Below are positions 50,836-59,645 of a stretch of DNA of 64,000 nucleotides, piece by piece (the first letter of the stretch is position 1; each line of letters begins with the position of its first letter). The notes beneath the pieces are model-generated. The model did no database searches and was not told the DNA's origin. It saw only the letters and a program-made list of their open reading frames with translations. This stretch comes from Planctomycetota bacterium (GTDB taxonomy: Bacteria; Planctomycetota; UBA8742; UBA2392), in assembly GCA_003576915.1 (NCBI GenBank), contig QEVF01000005.1, positions 62,001 through 126,000 of the forward strand, written 5' to 3'. The position numbers and the translations under genes are program-made.

Positions 50836-52941
50836 ATGAAACGACTGCTTCTTCTTGCCCCGCTGGTCGCCCTGGTGGCGTTCCTGGCGCCCAGCGCCGC
50901 GGATGAGCCGGAGGTCCGGCCCCACGAGCAACTGAACGCCGCGCTTTACGCCCAGAGTGCCGCCGAGTATCGCGCCCTGTGCTATGGCGTTTACGCCGCG
51001 GCGCGCCTGCAACTGGATCTTGCCCTGGCTGACAAATCCTGGACGGCCTGCCTCGAACAGGAGGGCGACTACTCCGGCAAGCCTCCGGCCGTGATTCTGG
51101 ATGCCGACGAAACCGTGCTGGACAATTCGGCCTACCAGGCCCGGCTCATTCGTCACGGTGGAGAGTACGACCTCAGCTCGTGGCTGCCCTGGTGCCGCGA
51201 GAAGAAGGCTAAGGCCGTTCCCGGCGCTGTCGAGTTCTGCCGCTATGCCGCGGAGAAAGGCTGCACGGTCTTCTACGTGACCAACCGCGACAGCGAAGTG
51301 CGCGATGCCACCAGGGAGAACCTGCACGCCCTTGGCTTTCCCCTGCGCGACGAAGTCCAGACGGTGCTTACCCGCGACGACACGAGCGACAAATCGCCGC
51401 GTCGCAAAAAGGTGTGTCAGGACTATCGCGTGCTGCTTCAGGTAGGCGATCAGCTCACGGACTTCGCGGGCGATTTTAACAAGCAGCCCCGCCCAGCCCG
51501 CGCCGCGCTTGTCGAGAAACACCGCGCCTGGTTCGGCACGCGCTGGCACGTTTTGCCCAACGTGATGTACGGCGACTGGGAAGCCTCGCTCTTCGGTTAC
51601 GAATTCAGGCTTTCGCCCGCGCAGAAGCTCGCCCGCAAGCTGGCCGCCCTTGAGGGCGTCGAGCCCCAGGCTTCAATTGGCCTGATTTCGGCGGGACCCA
51701 TGCCGGCCTACAGCGAAATGACGGAGACGGCGATCTGGCTTCAGACCAGCGCCGAGGCGGTCGTGGTGCTGCGTTACTGGCCCAAGGGCTCACCGGCCCA
51801 GGCGGCCCAGAGCCCCGAAGTCAGGGCCCACGCCGGCAATGACCATATAGCCCTGGTGCGTCTTACGGGTCTCTCGCCCGGCACCCGCTTCGAATACGAA
51901 GTGCTGGTCAACGGTGCCCGCGCTGCCTTTGATTTCGCCCTGGAGTTCCAGACCCAGCCCCTCTGGCGCTGGCGCGGCGACGCGCCGGACTTCACTTTCA
52001 CCCTGGGGTCCTGCATGTACGTCAATGACCCGCCCTTTGACCGGCCCGGCAAGCCCTACGGCGGGGACTTTGAAATCCTGCCGCGCATTGCCGCTGAAAG
52101 GCCGGATTTCATGCTGTGGATGGGTGACAATATCTACCTGAGGGAGCCGGATTGGGTCAGCGAAAGCGGCATCCGCTATCGCTACCGGCACTCCCGCGCG
52201 CTGAAGGAGTTGCAGCCGCTTCTGGCGGCTTGCCATCATTACGCGACTTGGGACGACCATGACTTCGGCCCCAACGACAGTGATCGCGGCTTTCGCCTCA
52301 AGCAGGAGTCGTTGCGCGTATTCAAGGAGTACTTTCCCGGCGTCAGCTACGGCACCAGCGGCGTGGAGGGCTGCTTCTCGCGCTTTGAGTGGGCCGATTG
52401 CGAGTTCTTCCTGCTTGACGATCGTTACTGGCGGGCACCCAACAGGCTGCCGGGCAAGCGCGACTATCTCGGGGCGGGCCAGCTCCAGTGGCTCAAGGAC
52501 GGCCTCGCTTCAAGCACGGCGACCTTCAAGTTCATCGTGAACGGGAACCAGATGTTCAATCCCGCCATGAACTTTGAGAGCTTCGGCCTTTACCCTGAAG
52601 AGCAGCGCGACCTGCTGGAGTTCCTCAAGAACGCCGGAGTGCCGGGCGTGGTCGTGCTGACCGGAGACCGGCACGCCAGCGAACTGCTCAAGATTGAGCG
52701 CGAAGGCAGCTATCCGCTCTATGAGTACACGTCAAGCCCCCTGACCTCCGGCGCCGGTCGCTACGAGCCCGAGGCCGACAACAAGGCACGGGTGCCGGGA
52801 ACCTGGGTTACCGGCACTCGCAACTACGGCAAAATCCAGGTCAATGGCAAGAAGGGCGCGCGCACCCTGACCCTGTCTGCCCACGACAAGACCGGCAAGG
52901 AACTCTGGCGCCACGAGTTGCGCGAACAGGACTTGCGCTAG
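50836..52941 (+). CDS. exported fusion of HAD acid phosphatase and PhoD-like phosphatase
   Basis: 701 aa. ATG 50836 follows GGGAG and starts a signal peptide (MKRLLLLAPLVALVAFLAPSAA). Residues about 25-260 form an e(P4)/class-B acid phosphatase: AVILDADETVLDNSAYQARL (DxD), VFYVTNRDSEVRDATRENL and LLQVGDQLTDFAGDF. From about 300 a PhoD-like metallophosphatase follows: DFTFTLGSCMYVNDPPFDRP, DFMLWMGDNIYLREPDW, ATWDDHDFGPNDSDRGF, VNGNQMFNP and VLTGDRHASELLKI. Both active sites look complete. Two unrelated extracytoplasmic phosphatases in one chain suggest stepwise phosphate scavenging. Its last four bases overlap the convergent amidase gene. Confidence 0.93.
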   Translation: MKRLLLLAPLVALVAFLAPSAADEPEVRPHEQLNAALYAQSAAEYRALCYGVYAAARLQLDLALADKSWTACLEQEGDYSGKPPAVILDADETVLDNSAYQARLIRHGGEYDLSSWLPWCREKKAKAVPGAVEFCRYAAEKGCTVFYVTNRDSEVRDATRENLHALGFPLRDEVQTVLTRDDTSDKSPRRKKVCQDYRVLLQVGDQLTDFAGDFNKQPRPARAALVEKHRAWFGTRWHVLPNVMYGDWEASLFGYEFRLSPAQKLARKLAALEGVEPQASIGLISAGPMPAYSEMTETAIWLQTSAEAVVVLRYWPKGSPAQAAQSPEVRAHAGNDHIALVRLTGLSPGTRFEYEVLVNGARAAFDFALEFQTQPLWRWRGDAPDFTFTLGSCMYVNDPPFDRPGKPYGGDFEILPRIAAERPDFMLWMGDNIYLREPDWVSESGIRYRYRHSRALKELQPLLAACHHYATWDDHDFGPNDSDRGFRLKQESLRVFKEYFPGVSYGTSGVEGCFSRFEWADCEFFLLDDRYWRAPNRLPGKRDYLGAGQLQWLKDGLASSTATFKFIVNGNQMFNPAMNFESFGLYPEEQRDLLEFLKNAGVPGVVVLTGDRHASELLKIEREGSYPLYEYTSSPLTSGAGRYEPEADNKARVPGTWVTGTRNYGKIQVNGKKGARTLTLSAHDKTGKELWRHELREQDLR

Positions 52942-54872
52942 GGCGCCTTCCTGACCTTGCGGCGCAGGGCCAGGGCCAGCAAGAGCGCTATGCCCAGCCC
53001 CGCAAGGGAGCGACTTTCGGTCGTCGAGCAGGCCCCGCCTGTGTCCGAGGCTCCCGACCCGCTTCCCCAAGCAGGCAAAACGTCCACTGTGGCGTAGGCC
53101 GTGCCGGCCCCCGTCGTCACCGCCAGCAGCCGACCTGTGCCCGGGGGAGTTCCCGGAGCCACGTTCAGGGTGATGGTGTTCGTTCCTGCGGCCACGGTCT
53201 GCGCCGCGCCGCCAATGGTCACGCTGGCTCCCGAGAGGTCGGTGCCGCTGATGGTCAGAAGTTCCGCGTGCCGCACGGGGTCGGGATTGACGCCGTTGAC
53301 GGCAGGCAGGCCCGCGGCGGGCGCGGTGACAGTCAGTGAACTGCCCGCCGTGCCCTGCGAGGTCGAAACCACCACGGCCTGCGCACCCAGGGGAGTAGCC
53401 GGATGAAGCGGCATCACGAGTTGCGTGGCTGAACTGGAAGTCACGACCTGCGCCTGACCCCCGACGGTCACGGTGGCCCCGAGAAGATTGGTTCCGTTGA
53501 TGGTGAGCAGCGCATTGAGCGCGGCAGGATTGGGAGACAACGACGCCAGAACGGGCGCGCTGCCCGAGTTCGGCGGGGTAGTCACGCTGGCGGGCGTGGG
53601 GTAGCCGTGATTGCCGCCCTGCGTGTTGACGGCATAGACACGCCAGAAGTAGCTGGTGTTGGGCGTCAGCCCGTTCCATGTGTACGTGTTTGAAGCGCCG
53701 GCGTTGAAGTTCTGGAATGAGCCGGTCTGACTGCTGAGGTCTGAGGCGCTGGTTGCGATGTCAATCCAGTATCCGTCGGCCCAGGTGGCCCAGTTCCAGT
53801 CAAATCGAATGCTGGTCGGGCTCAGGGCCGTGGCACTCAGGCCCCCGGGCGCTGACGCGGCAGGTGCCGCGCTGATGAAGCGAAAGCGGACGGCATCAGC
53901 CAGCACGACGCTGGGCGAGGCGTTGTTGCGCAGGAACAGGGCGTGACGGGTACCGGAGAAGAAAGGATGGGTGCCCAGCACGACCCAGCCGCCCCCGTTG
54001 ATCTGCTGGTTGACGGCGTATGCGCTTGATCCGTTGGCGTGGGAAACGCTGAAAGGGGCGTCGATGGCGCGATTGGTGCCTGCCGGATAGTAGACGGAGA
54101 CCTCATAGGTGCCGGTCGTGAGGATGTTGGGCCGCCACTCGCACTCCGCGCTGGGCGCGCCGGTGGTTGAGCCGGCAAAGCGGTAGTCCGCTCCGTAACG
54201 CCCTGATGCGCTGGTGCCCGTGCTCCATGAACCGGAGTTGACTTTGAAGCCAGGATCGACGTTGTCCACAATCACGTCGTTGCTGCCGCCGGGGTTGAGC
54301 CGGGAGTTCACCTGGGCCACGAAGGCATTCCAGTCGAAGTAGGGGCCGGGGTCGCTGCGGTTCCAGGGCTGAATCTGGTAGTGGCCGACGAGTCCGACGC
54401 CCGTGTAGGGCTGGGCGCTGGAGGAACCCGCCGTGCCCGAGGGATGCACGGCCTGCACGTTGTAGGTGTAACAGAGCCAGGCCACGAGATCATAGAGTTT
54501 GGGCAGAATGCCCTGAGTCCAGGTGCTGGCCTGATTGGCAAAGCCGGCGCATTCGATGCCGATGCTGCGGGCGTTGTAGTAGGTGGCGTGCCAGGCCTGA
54601 TTGGAGTTTGCGACAAGTTGTTTGATCTCGCTGCCGTCTTCCTTGATCACGTAGTGCGCGCTGGCCCCGGCCGAGGGGTTTTTCAGCCAGCTGACCGCCC
54701 CGGCGTAACTGCCCTCCGTCGTGTGGATCACGATGCTGTCGATGGTCGTGCCGCCCCGACCGCTCGTGTAGTTGGGGCTGGGATCCCAGATGATCGCGGG
54801 CTGGGCGGGCTGGGAAGCCAGGGGCCCGCAGGCAAGGGCGAACAGCAACAGCAAGGCGTGAATGGTACGCAT
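52938..54872 (-). CDS. exported N-acetylmuramoyl-L-alanine amidase with FN3/IPT domains and CTERM-like tail
   Basis: 644 aa. ATG 54872 follows GGAG; a signal peptide is present (TIHALLLLFALACGPLASQ). Domain order: amidase_2/PGRP (about 25-195; SIVIHTTEG, SIGIECAGFANQAS, VGLVGHYQIQPWNRSDPG supply zinc-site His residues), a golvesin-C-like beta domain (about 205-335; WSTGTSASGRYGADYRF), fibronectin III (about 340-435), two IPT/TIG-like repeats (VTVGGQAQVV; VTIGGAAQTV), and a C-terminus of Cys-containing linker, helix and basic cluster (GGACSTTES, LAGLGIALLLALALRRKVRK), like a MYXO/GlyGly-CTERM sorting signal. It probably cleaves peptidoglycan outside the cell. Confidence 0.9.
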   Translation of the reverse strand: MRTIHALLLLFALACGPLASQPAQPAIIWDPSPNYTSGRGGTTIDSIVIHTTEGSYAGAVSWLKNPSAGASAHYVIKEDGSEIKQLVANSNQAWHATYYNARSIGIECAGFANQASTWTQGILPKLYDLVAWLCYTYNVQAVHPSGTAGSSSAQPYTGVGLVGHYQIQPWNRSDPGPYFDWNAFVAQVNSRLNPGGSNDVIVDNVDPGFKVNSGSWSTGTSASGRYGADYRFAGSTTGAPSAECEWRPNILTTGTYEVSVYYPAGTNRAIDAPFSVSHANGSSAYAVNQQINGGGWVVLGTHPFFSGTRHALFLRNNASPSVVLADAVRFRFISAAPAASAPGGLSATALSPTSIRFDWNWATWADGYWIDIATSASDLSSQTGSFQNFNAGASNTYTWNGLTPNTSYFWRVYAVNTQGGNHGYPTPASVTTPPNSGSAPVLASLSPNPAALNALLTINGTNLLGATVTVGGQAQVVTSSSATQLVMPLHPATPLGAQAVVVSTSQGTAGSSLTVTAPAAGLPAVNGVNPDPVRHAELLTISGTDLSGASVTIGGAAQTVAAGTNTITLNVAPGTPPGTGRLLAVTTGAGTAYATVDVLPAWGSGSGASDTGGACSTTESRSLAGLGIALLLALALRRKVRKAP

Positions 54873-55003
54873 GGGCACACTCCGTCTCGGAACTGGCTCA
54901 AAGGGCTGGTTCGATGCAAGGGCGCGTCAGGGTGTCGTGCGAGGCCAGGCATCCTATAGCATGGTCGGCGCCGCAATTCACGCCTCGGTCTCAGGCGCCG
55001 GCG

Positions 55004-56287
55004 CTACAAGGGCCTGTGCTTTGAGGACAGCTTGCTGTCGCGGGGCGGCAGCAGCACCGGCGCGTCAGGATGGGCGAGGGAGCCCGCCAGGGCGCTGGCG
55101 GCCGCTACCGCCGGCGAGCAAAGCAGCACTTCTGCGGCTGTCTGGGGCGGATAGGCCAAAGTGGTCAGCCAGGTTTGGCCCTGGGGACCATCTTGCAGCA
55201 GTGCAGACCCCAGGCCCGGCGGATGGATGCGCGCTCCGGACTCCACCAGCGTGCTGATCAGGCCTTCGGCAAGAGCCAGGGAGAAATCGCGCGGAGTGGC
55301 CGGTACGACGTCCAGGGTGCAGGCCGGCGTCTTGCCCTTCAGCCGGCCCGCGGCAAGGCGCAGCGACTCCAGAGAGCAGGCCGTGCCCGCCATGATGACG
55401 CGGTCCACCCGCGCTCCTGCCCTTTCCCCGACGGGTCCCAGACTCGTGGGGTCTTGAGCGGCACAGACCAGAGGTTGAACCCGCGCAAGGTCCAGCGTGC
55501 GCGTTTGGGCGTACTCCGCGCCGGCCTCGGCTGTGACCGTCTCGTAGGCGCGCAGGGTGCCCGCTTCGCCCAGACGTCTGTTGATTTCGGAGACGAGCAA
55601 GGCGTCAGGCTGCACATAAATGGCCGCCAGCCCCGCGTGGGCCGCGAACTCGGCCAGGGCCAGGCGGCGCGCCAGGCTGATCTCGCGCAGGCCATCGCCA
55701 GCGATCTCAAGCGCATGGCCGCACAGGCTGTCCAGGCCGCACTCTCTGGCAATGGCCCAGAACAGGTCAAAGCCACCCAGGCCCGCCGGCGCCCTGCCCG
55801 TGAGGTTGACGCGCAGCGTGTGGGGGACGGTGAATTCCAGCGTTGCGGCGGGGCCGGTGTGAGCCAGATCTCCCAGGGTCAGCCGCAGGCCCAGGGCGGC
55901 CAGACCCCCGGCCACGTGCACCTCCGGCGACAGGCCCATGCAGACCTCGCCGGGCAGAAGCTTACCCTGTTCAAACAGGTGCAGGTACTCGTGCCCCGCG
56001 GCCGGGGTCCCGTCTTTGAGCCCCGCAGCCTCGGCCGTGGCCAGCGCTGCCGCGCGCGCCTGGGCCGCCGCAGGCGTTGCGGCCGGCAGATTCTGGTTAT
56101 GGAACCAGTGCCAGGCAGACGGGTGCGCCTGCTGCGCGGACGGCAGGGCCAGCGCCTGGGCCAACAATCGGGCCGGCACCACGGCGGACTTGGCGGTCAG
56201 CGCCACACGCTCTCCGGGCCGGATGTTGCGGGCCTCCGTCAGGCGCTGCAGGAGGCGTACCACGGCTGTCTGGGGCGCATGGGGCAT
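55004..56287 (-). CDS. aconitase/LeuC-superfamily homologue lacking cluster ligands
   Basis: 427 aa, the length of LeuC. Alignable segments: EQGKLLPGEVCMGLSPEVHV (LeuC has GGDSHT here), LEFTVPHTLRVNLTGRAPAG, CGLDSLCGHALEIAGDGLRE, MAGTACSLESLRLAAGRLKG (LeuC GSCTNGR) and VESGARIHPPGLGSAL (LeuC GCGPC). One Cys of the cluster-binding set survives; the other two, and the DSHT motif, are replaced. A normal [4Fe-4S] dehydratase is therefore unlikely. The gene starts four bases after purL, so it is cotranscribed. No small LeuD-type subunit is nearby. Role unknown. Confidence 0.82.
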   Translation of the reverse strand: MPHAPQTAVVRLLQRLTEARNIRPGERVALTAKSAVVPARLLAQALALPSAQQAHPSAWHWFHNQNLPAATPAAAQARAAALATAEAAGLKDGTPAAGHEYLHLFEQGKLLPGEVCMGLSPEVHVAGGLAALGLRLTLGDLAHTGPAATLEFTVPHTLRVNLTGRAPAGLGGFDLFWAIARECGLDSLCGHALEIAGDGLREISLARRLALAEFAAHAGLAAIYVQPDALLVSEINRRLGEAGTLRAYETVTAEAGAEYAQTRTLDLARVQPLVCAAQDPTSLGPVGERAGARVDRVIMAGTACSLESLRLAAGRLKGKTPACTLDVVPATPRDFSLALAEGLISTLVESGARIHPPGLGSALLQDGPQGQTWLTTLAYPPQTAAEVLLCSPAVAAASALAGSLAHPDAPVLLPPRDSKLSSKHRPL

Positions 56288-56291
56288 GGGG

Positions 56292-59270
56292 TCAGGCCGG
56301 CGTCTTGGGCACTTCCTCGCCAAAGGCTTTGTACAGCGGCTCTCGGAACACCCTGGCCAGCACCTGGGCGTCCTGGTCAATGAGTTTGTCGCCCTTCATG
56401 CCGTAAACCAGCAGCCGGGGTTCGCGCGTGACCTCGCCGATTTCCTGGATCGGCAGCCCCTTGAACAGGTTCCAGAAGGCCAGCGCATCCTGGGCCGCGA
56501 CCTCGGCAATGATGCGGCTGTTGCTTTCGCTGAAGAGCAGCGTCGCGTCATGGGGCTCGGCCCCTGAAGGAGCGAGGCGCGGGTCAAGCCGCACCTTCGC
56601 GCCCAATCTGCCGGCGAGGACCATTTCCGCCAGGGCCACGGCCAGGCCGCCCTCGGCGCAGTCGTGCGCGCTGCGCACCAGACCCTGGCGTTGGGCCTCG
56701 TTGAGGGCGCGGTAGAGCCGCAGGGCGAGGGACGGGTCCAGCCTCGGCGGTTCGCCGGCGCGGCGGCCGGTGATCATCTCATGGTGGCTGCCGGCGAACT
56801 CGTCACGCGTGAGACCCAGCAGAAACAGCTTGCTGCCGGGTTGCTTGAGGTCCATGGTGGTCAGACCCTTGAGGCTTACGGCCTTGCCGATGGCGCTGAT
56901 GAGCAGGGTGGGCGGTATGGCCACACTGACACCGGCCTCCGTCATGAACTCGTTGTTGAGAGAGTCCTTGCCGGAGATGAAGGGCGTGCCGAAGGCCTTG
57001 GCGGCGACATAACAGCCGTAGCAGGCCCGCACCAGACCGCCCAGCCGATCGGGCTTGTTGCAGTTGCCCCAGGAGAAATTGTCGAGGATGGCGCAGTGGT
57101 CGATGTCGCCGCCCGTGGCCACGTAGTTGCGCAGGGCTTCGTCGATGTTGCTCTGCGCCATCCAGAACGGGTCCACGTCTCCCAGCCGCGTGTTCAGGCC
57201 GTTGCTGACCACAATGGCCTGATCACCTCCGAGTTTGGGAACGATGGCGCAGCCATCGCTGGGTCCGTCGCGGCCGGGCCCGGTGAAGGGCTTGACGGCG
57301 CTCATGGCCTGGACTTCGTGGTCATACTGGCGCACTACCCATTCCTTGCTGCACACGTTGGGAGACCCGAGAATGGCCAGCAGAATCTCGCCCGGGTCTT
57401 CGCTCTTCACGATGGGGTCGGGCAGACCCCGGGGCAGGCCGCTGTTCCAGACGGCCTCTCGTTCAACCTTGGGCATGCCGCCGTGGACAAAACTCATGGG
57501 CATGTCGCAGACTTCGTGTCCGTCCCACGTCAGCTTGAGGCGGCCCGAGCCGTCGAAACTACCGATCGCGGTGGCTTCAACGTCCTCGCTCCGGAACAGG
57601 TCCAGCAGTTCTTCCAGCTTGTGCGGAGGCACGGCCAGCACCATGCGCTCCTGGGCCTCGGAGAGCCAGACTTCCGCGTAGCTCAGGCCTTCGTACTTCA
57701 CAGGCACCTTGTGAAGCTCAACGCTGGCGCCCGTTTCCTCGCCCATTTCGCCCACCGCAGAAGAGAGGCCGCCGGCGCCGCAATCGGTCACCGCCCGGTA
57801 CAGGCCGCGGTCGCGCGCCTGCAGCAGGCATTCCTGGACCATCTGCTCGGTGATCGCATTGCCGATCTGCACGGCGCCGGCGCTGATGGTCTCGCTCTCA
57901 CTGGTCAGCTCGACGCTTGAAAAGGTCGCGCCGCCGATGCCGTCGCGGCCCGTGCGTCCTCCGGCCACGACGACGATGTCCCCCGGGTGAGCCTGCTTCT
58001 GGATCTTGTCGCGGGGGATGATGCCCACGCAGCCGGCATAGACCAGCGGGTTGCCGGTGTAGCGCGGGTCAAAGTGGATGCTGCCGTTGGGGGTGGGAAT
58101 GCCCATGCGGTTGCCGTAGTCGCGGACGCCGTTGACCACGCCGCGCATGATCTTGCGCGGATGCATTGCGCCCTTGGGCACCTGCCGGGGGTCGGCGCTG
58201 AGGGGTCCAAAGCAGAACACGTTGGTGTTTAAGATGGGCCGCGCTCCAAGCCCTGTGCCCAGAATGTCTCGAATCACGCCGCCCAGGCCCGTGCCGGCGC
58301 CGCCATAAGGTTCAATGGCGCTGGGGTGGTTGTGGGTCTCAACCTTGAAGCAGATGGCGTCACTCTCATCGAATTCGATCACGCCCGCGTTGTCCACGAA
58401 GACGCTCAGGCACCAGGGCTTCTTGAGTTCTTCGGTGACGCGCTTGATGGTGTCCTTGAGCAAATTGCCGATCCTGCCATCGAGGGGCAGCAGCTTCATG
58501 TCAAACAGGCTTTCGTGCACGATGTCGGAGTCCGGGCCTGTTTCGTGCGCCCTGTGTTCGCGGTAGTGGACCTGGCCCGCAAGCGTCTTGTGCTTGCAGT
58601 GCTCGCTCCAGGTCTGCGCCAGCGTCAGTAACTCGACGTCCGTGGGGTCGCGCTGGAGTTCCCGATAGAATGCCTGCACGGCCTTCAACTCCGGCAGGTT
58701 CATGGAAAGGCGCATCGTGCCGTTGAGCTTCTTGAGGCCGTCATCGGTGAGGCCGCGGACCTCCACCTGCTGGAGCTTGAACCTGTAGGGCTTGCCCTTG
58801 GGCAGGCTCTTCAGAAGCAGGGGGCCGCGATGTGCTTCGTCTACCACGCTGTTGCCCAGCGCGGTGTAGGCCTTGGCCACTTCGGCCGGCGTCAAAGGCG
58901 CCGCAAACTCGTACTGGTCCACGCTCTTGACGCCCTGAGGCTGGACGCCGCAGTCAAACAGCGCGCGCATCAGGGACTGTTCAATGGGGTCCATGACCCC
59001 CGTGCGGCGTGACACGTGAAGCAGGCATTCTCCCTCGGGTTCGGCGTCGTCGCCCTTCAGCACCTGGGCTGTTTCAATGACCGGGTCAGCCAGCAGTTCG
59101 CGGCTGATGCGCTCGAGCTCGCCCTGGGCGACCTTGCCTTCGATCAGGATCAGGCGTCGGTGGACGAGCCCGTTACTGTGCAGCCCTGCCTCCTTGAGTG
59201 TGCGCGCGGCACGGAGGGATTCGGGGCTCTGGTCTTTCAGTCGGGGTGTCAGGCGGACTTTGAAGAGCAT
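56292..59270 (-). CDS. purL: phosphoribosylformylglycinamidine synthase, PurS-PurL fusion
   Basis: About 992 aa. It converts FGAR to FGAM with ATP and ammonia. The N-terminal 170 residues hold PurS-like segments (LFKVRLTPRLKDQSPESLRAARTL, EFAAPLTPAEVAKAYTAL). PurL follows: TLAQTWSEHCKHKTLAG, ICFKVETHNHPSAIEPYGGAGTGLGGVIRDILG, GGRTGRDGIGGATFSS, AVTDCGAGGLSSAVGEMGE, FGTPFISGKDSLNNE and SAHDCAEGGLAVALAEM. No glutaminase (PurQ) domain is attached, and it is not in this window. Start: ATG 59270 or 59276; neither has a strong ribosome site. Confidence 0.95.
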   Translation of the reverse strand: MLFKVRLTPRLKDQSPESLRAARTLKEAGLHSNGLVHRRLILIEGKVAQGELERISRELLADPVIETAQVLKGDDAEPEGECLLHVSRRTGVMDPIEQSLMRALFDCGVQPQGVKSVDQYEFAAPLTPAEVAKAYTALGNSVVDEAHRGPLLLKSLPKGKPYRFKLQQVEVRGLTDDGLKKLNGTMRLSMNLPELKAVQAFYRELQRDPTDVELLTLAQTWSEHCKHKTLAGQVHYREHRAHETGPDSDIVHESLFDMKLLPLDGRIGNLLKDTIKRVTEELKKPWCLSVFVDNAGVIEFDESDAICFKVETHNHPSAIEPYGGAGTGLGGVIRDILGTGLGARPILNTNVFCFGPLSADPRQVPKGAMHPRKIMRGVVNGVRDYGNRMGIPTPNGSIHFDPRYTGNPLVYAGCVGIIPRDKIQKQAHPGDIVVVAGGRTGRDGIGGATFSSVELTSESETISAGAVQIGNAITEQMVQECLLQARDRGLYRAVTDCGAGGLSSAVGEMGEETGASVELHKVPVKYEGLSYAEVWLSEAQERMVLAVPPHKLEELLDLFRSEDVEATAIGSFDGSGRLKLTWDGHEVCDMPMSFVHGGMPKVEREAVWNSGLPRGLPDPIVKSEDPGEILLAILGSPNVCSKEWVVRQYDHEVQAMSAVKPFTGPGRDGPSDGCAIVPKLGGDQAIVVSNGLNTRLGDVDPFWMAQSNIDEALRNYVATGGDIDHCAILDNFSWGNCNKPDRLGGLVRACYGCYVAAKAFGTPFISGKDSLNNEFMTEAGVSVAIPPTLLISAIGKAVSLKGLTTMDLKQPGSKLFLLGLTRDEFAGSHHEMITGRRAGEPPRLDPSLALRLYRALNEAQRQGLVRSAHDCAEGGLAVALAEMVLAGRLGAKVRLDPRLAPSGAEPHDATLLFSESNSRIIAEVAAQDALAFWNLFKGLPIQEIGEVTREPRLLVYGMKGDKLIDQDAQVLARVFREPLYKAFGEEVPKTPA

Positions 59271-59357
59271 TGTCATCTCGGCTGGTGGCCCAGCGACAAT
59301 ACTCAAGGCAGCCGCGAAGTGAACAGTGTGGGGGATTGTGGAATGTGCGCGAGGCTA

Positions 59358-59522
59358 TCAGGCGCCCCGGGGGGCCAGAGCGGCCAGCACCTGCTCAAAG
59401 CGGCGCAGGTTGACGGTGCGGCGAACCAGCACGGCAAGTTCCCGGCGGCGTTCCGCGGCACGCTGGGCGCTCTGGGCCAGACGCACGTAGGGGTTCGACT
59501 TGGTTGAGGGACGCGTTTCCAT
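59358..59522 (-). CDS. small basic protein upstream of purL
   Basis: 54 aa (METRPSTKSNPYVRLAQS, RAAERRRELAVLVRRTVN, ending LAALAPRGA). The frame uses typical codons for this genome and sits 87 bases upstream of purL on the same strand. Its arginine-rich helical character could suit an RNA-binding role, but no family is recognised and the ribosome site is weak. Confidence 0.45.
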   Translation of the reverse strand: METRPSTKSNPYVRLAQSAQRAAERRRELAVLVRRTVNLRRFEQVLAALAPRGA

Positions 59523-59601
59523 AGCTTTGCTCGCTGCCAGGGTTACCTTCTGATTGGCAACCCCGTTACAGGGATTTCAGCCGCGCGCCCGTCACGGGTG
59601 C

Positions 59602-59607
59602 TACAAT
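59602..59607 (+). promoter_or_regulatory. -10 box for the 59646 gene
   Basis: TACAAT (five of six to consensus) lies 38 bases before the ATG at 59646. No convincing -35 was seen. Confidence 0.4.
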
Positions 59608-59645
59608 GGAACTGCCCCGTGTGATCGCACCCCGTCGGTCGCGCC

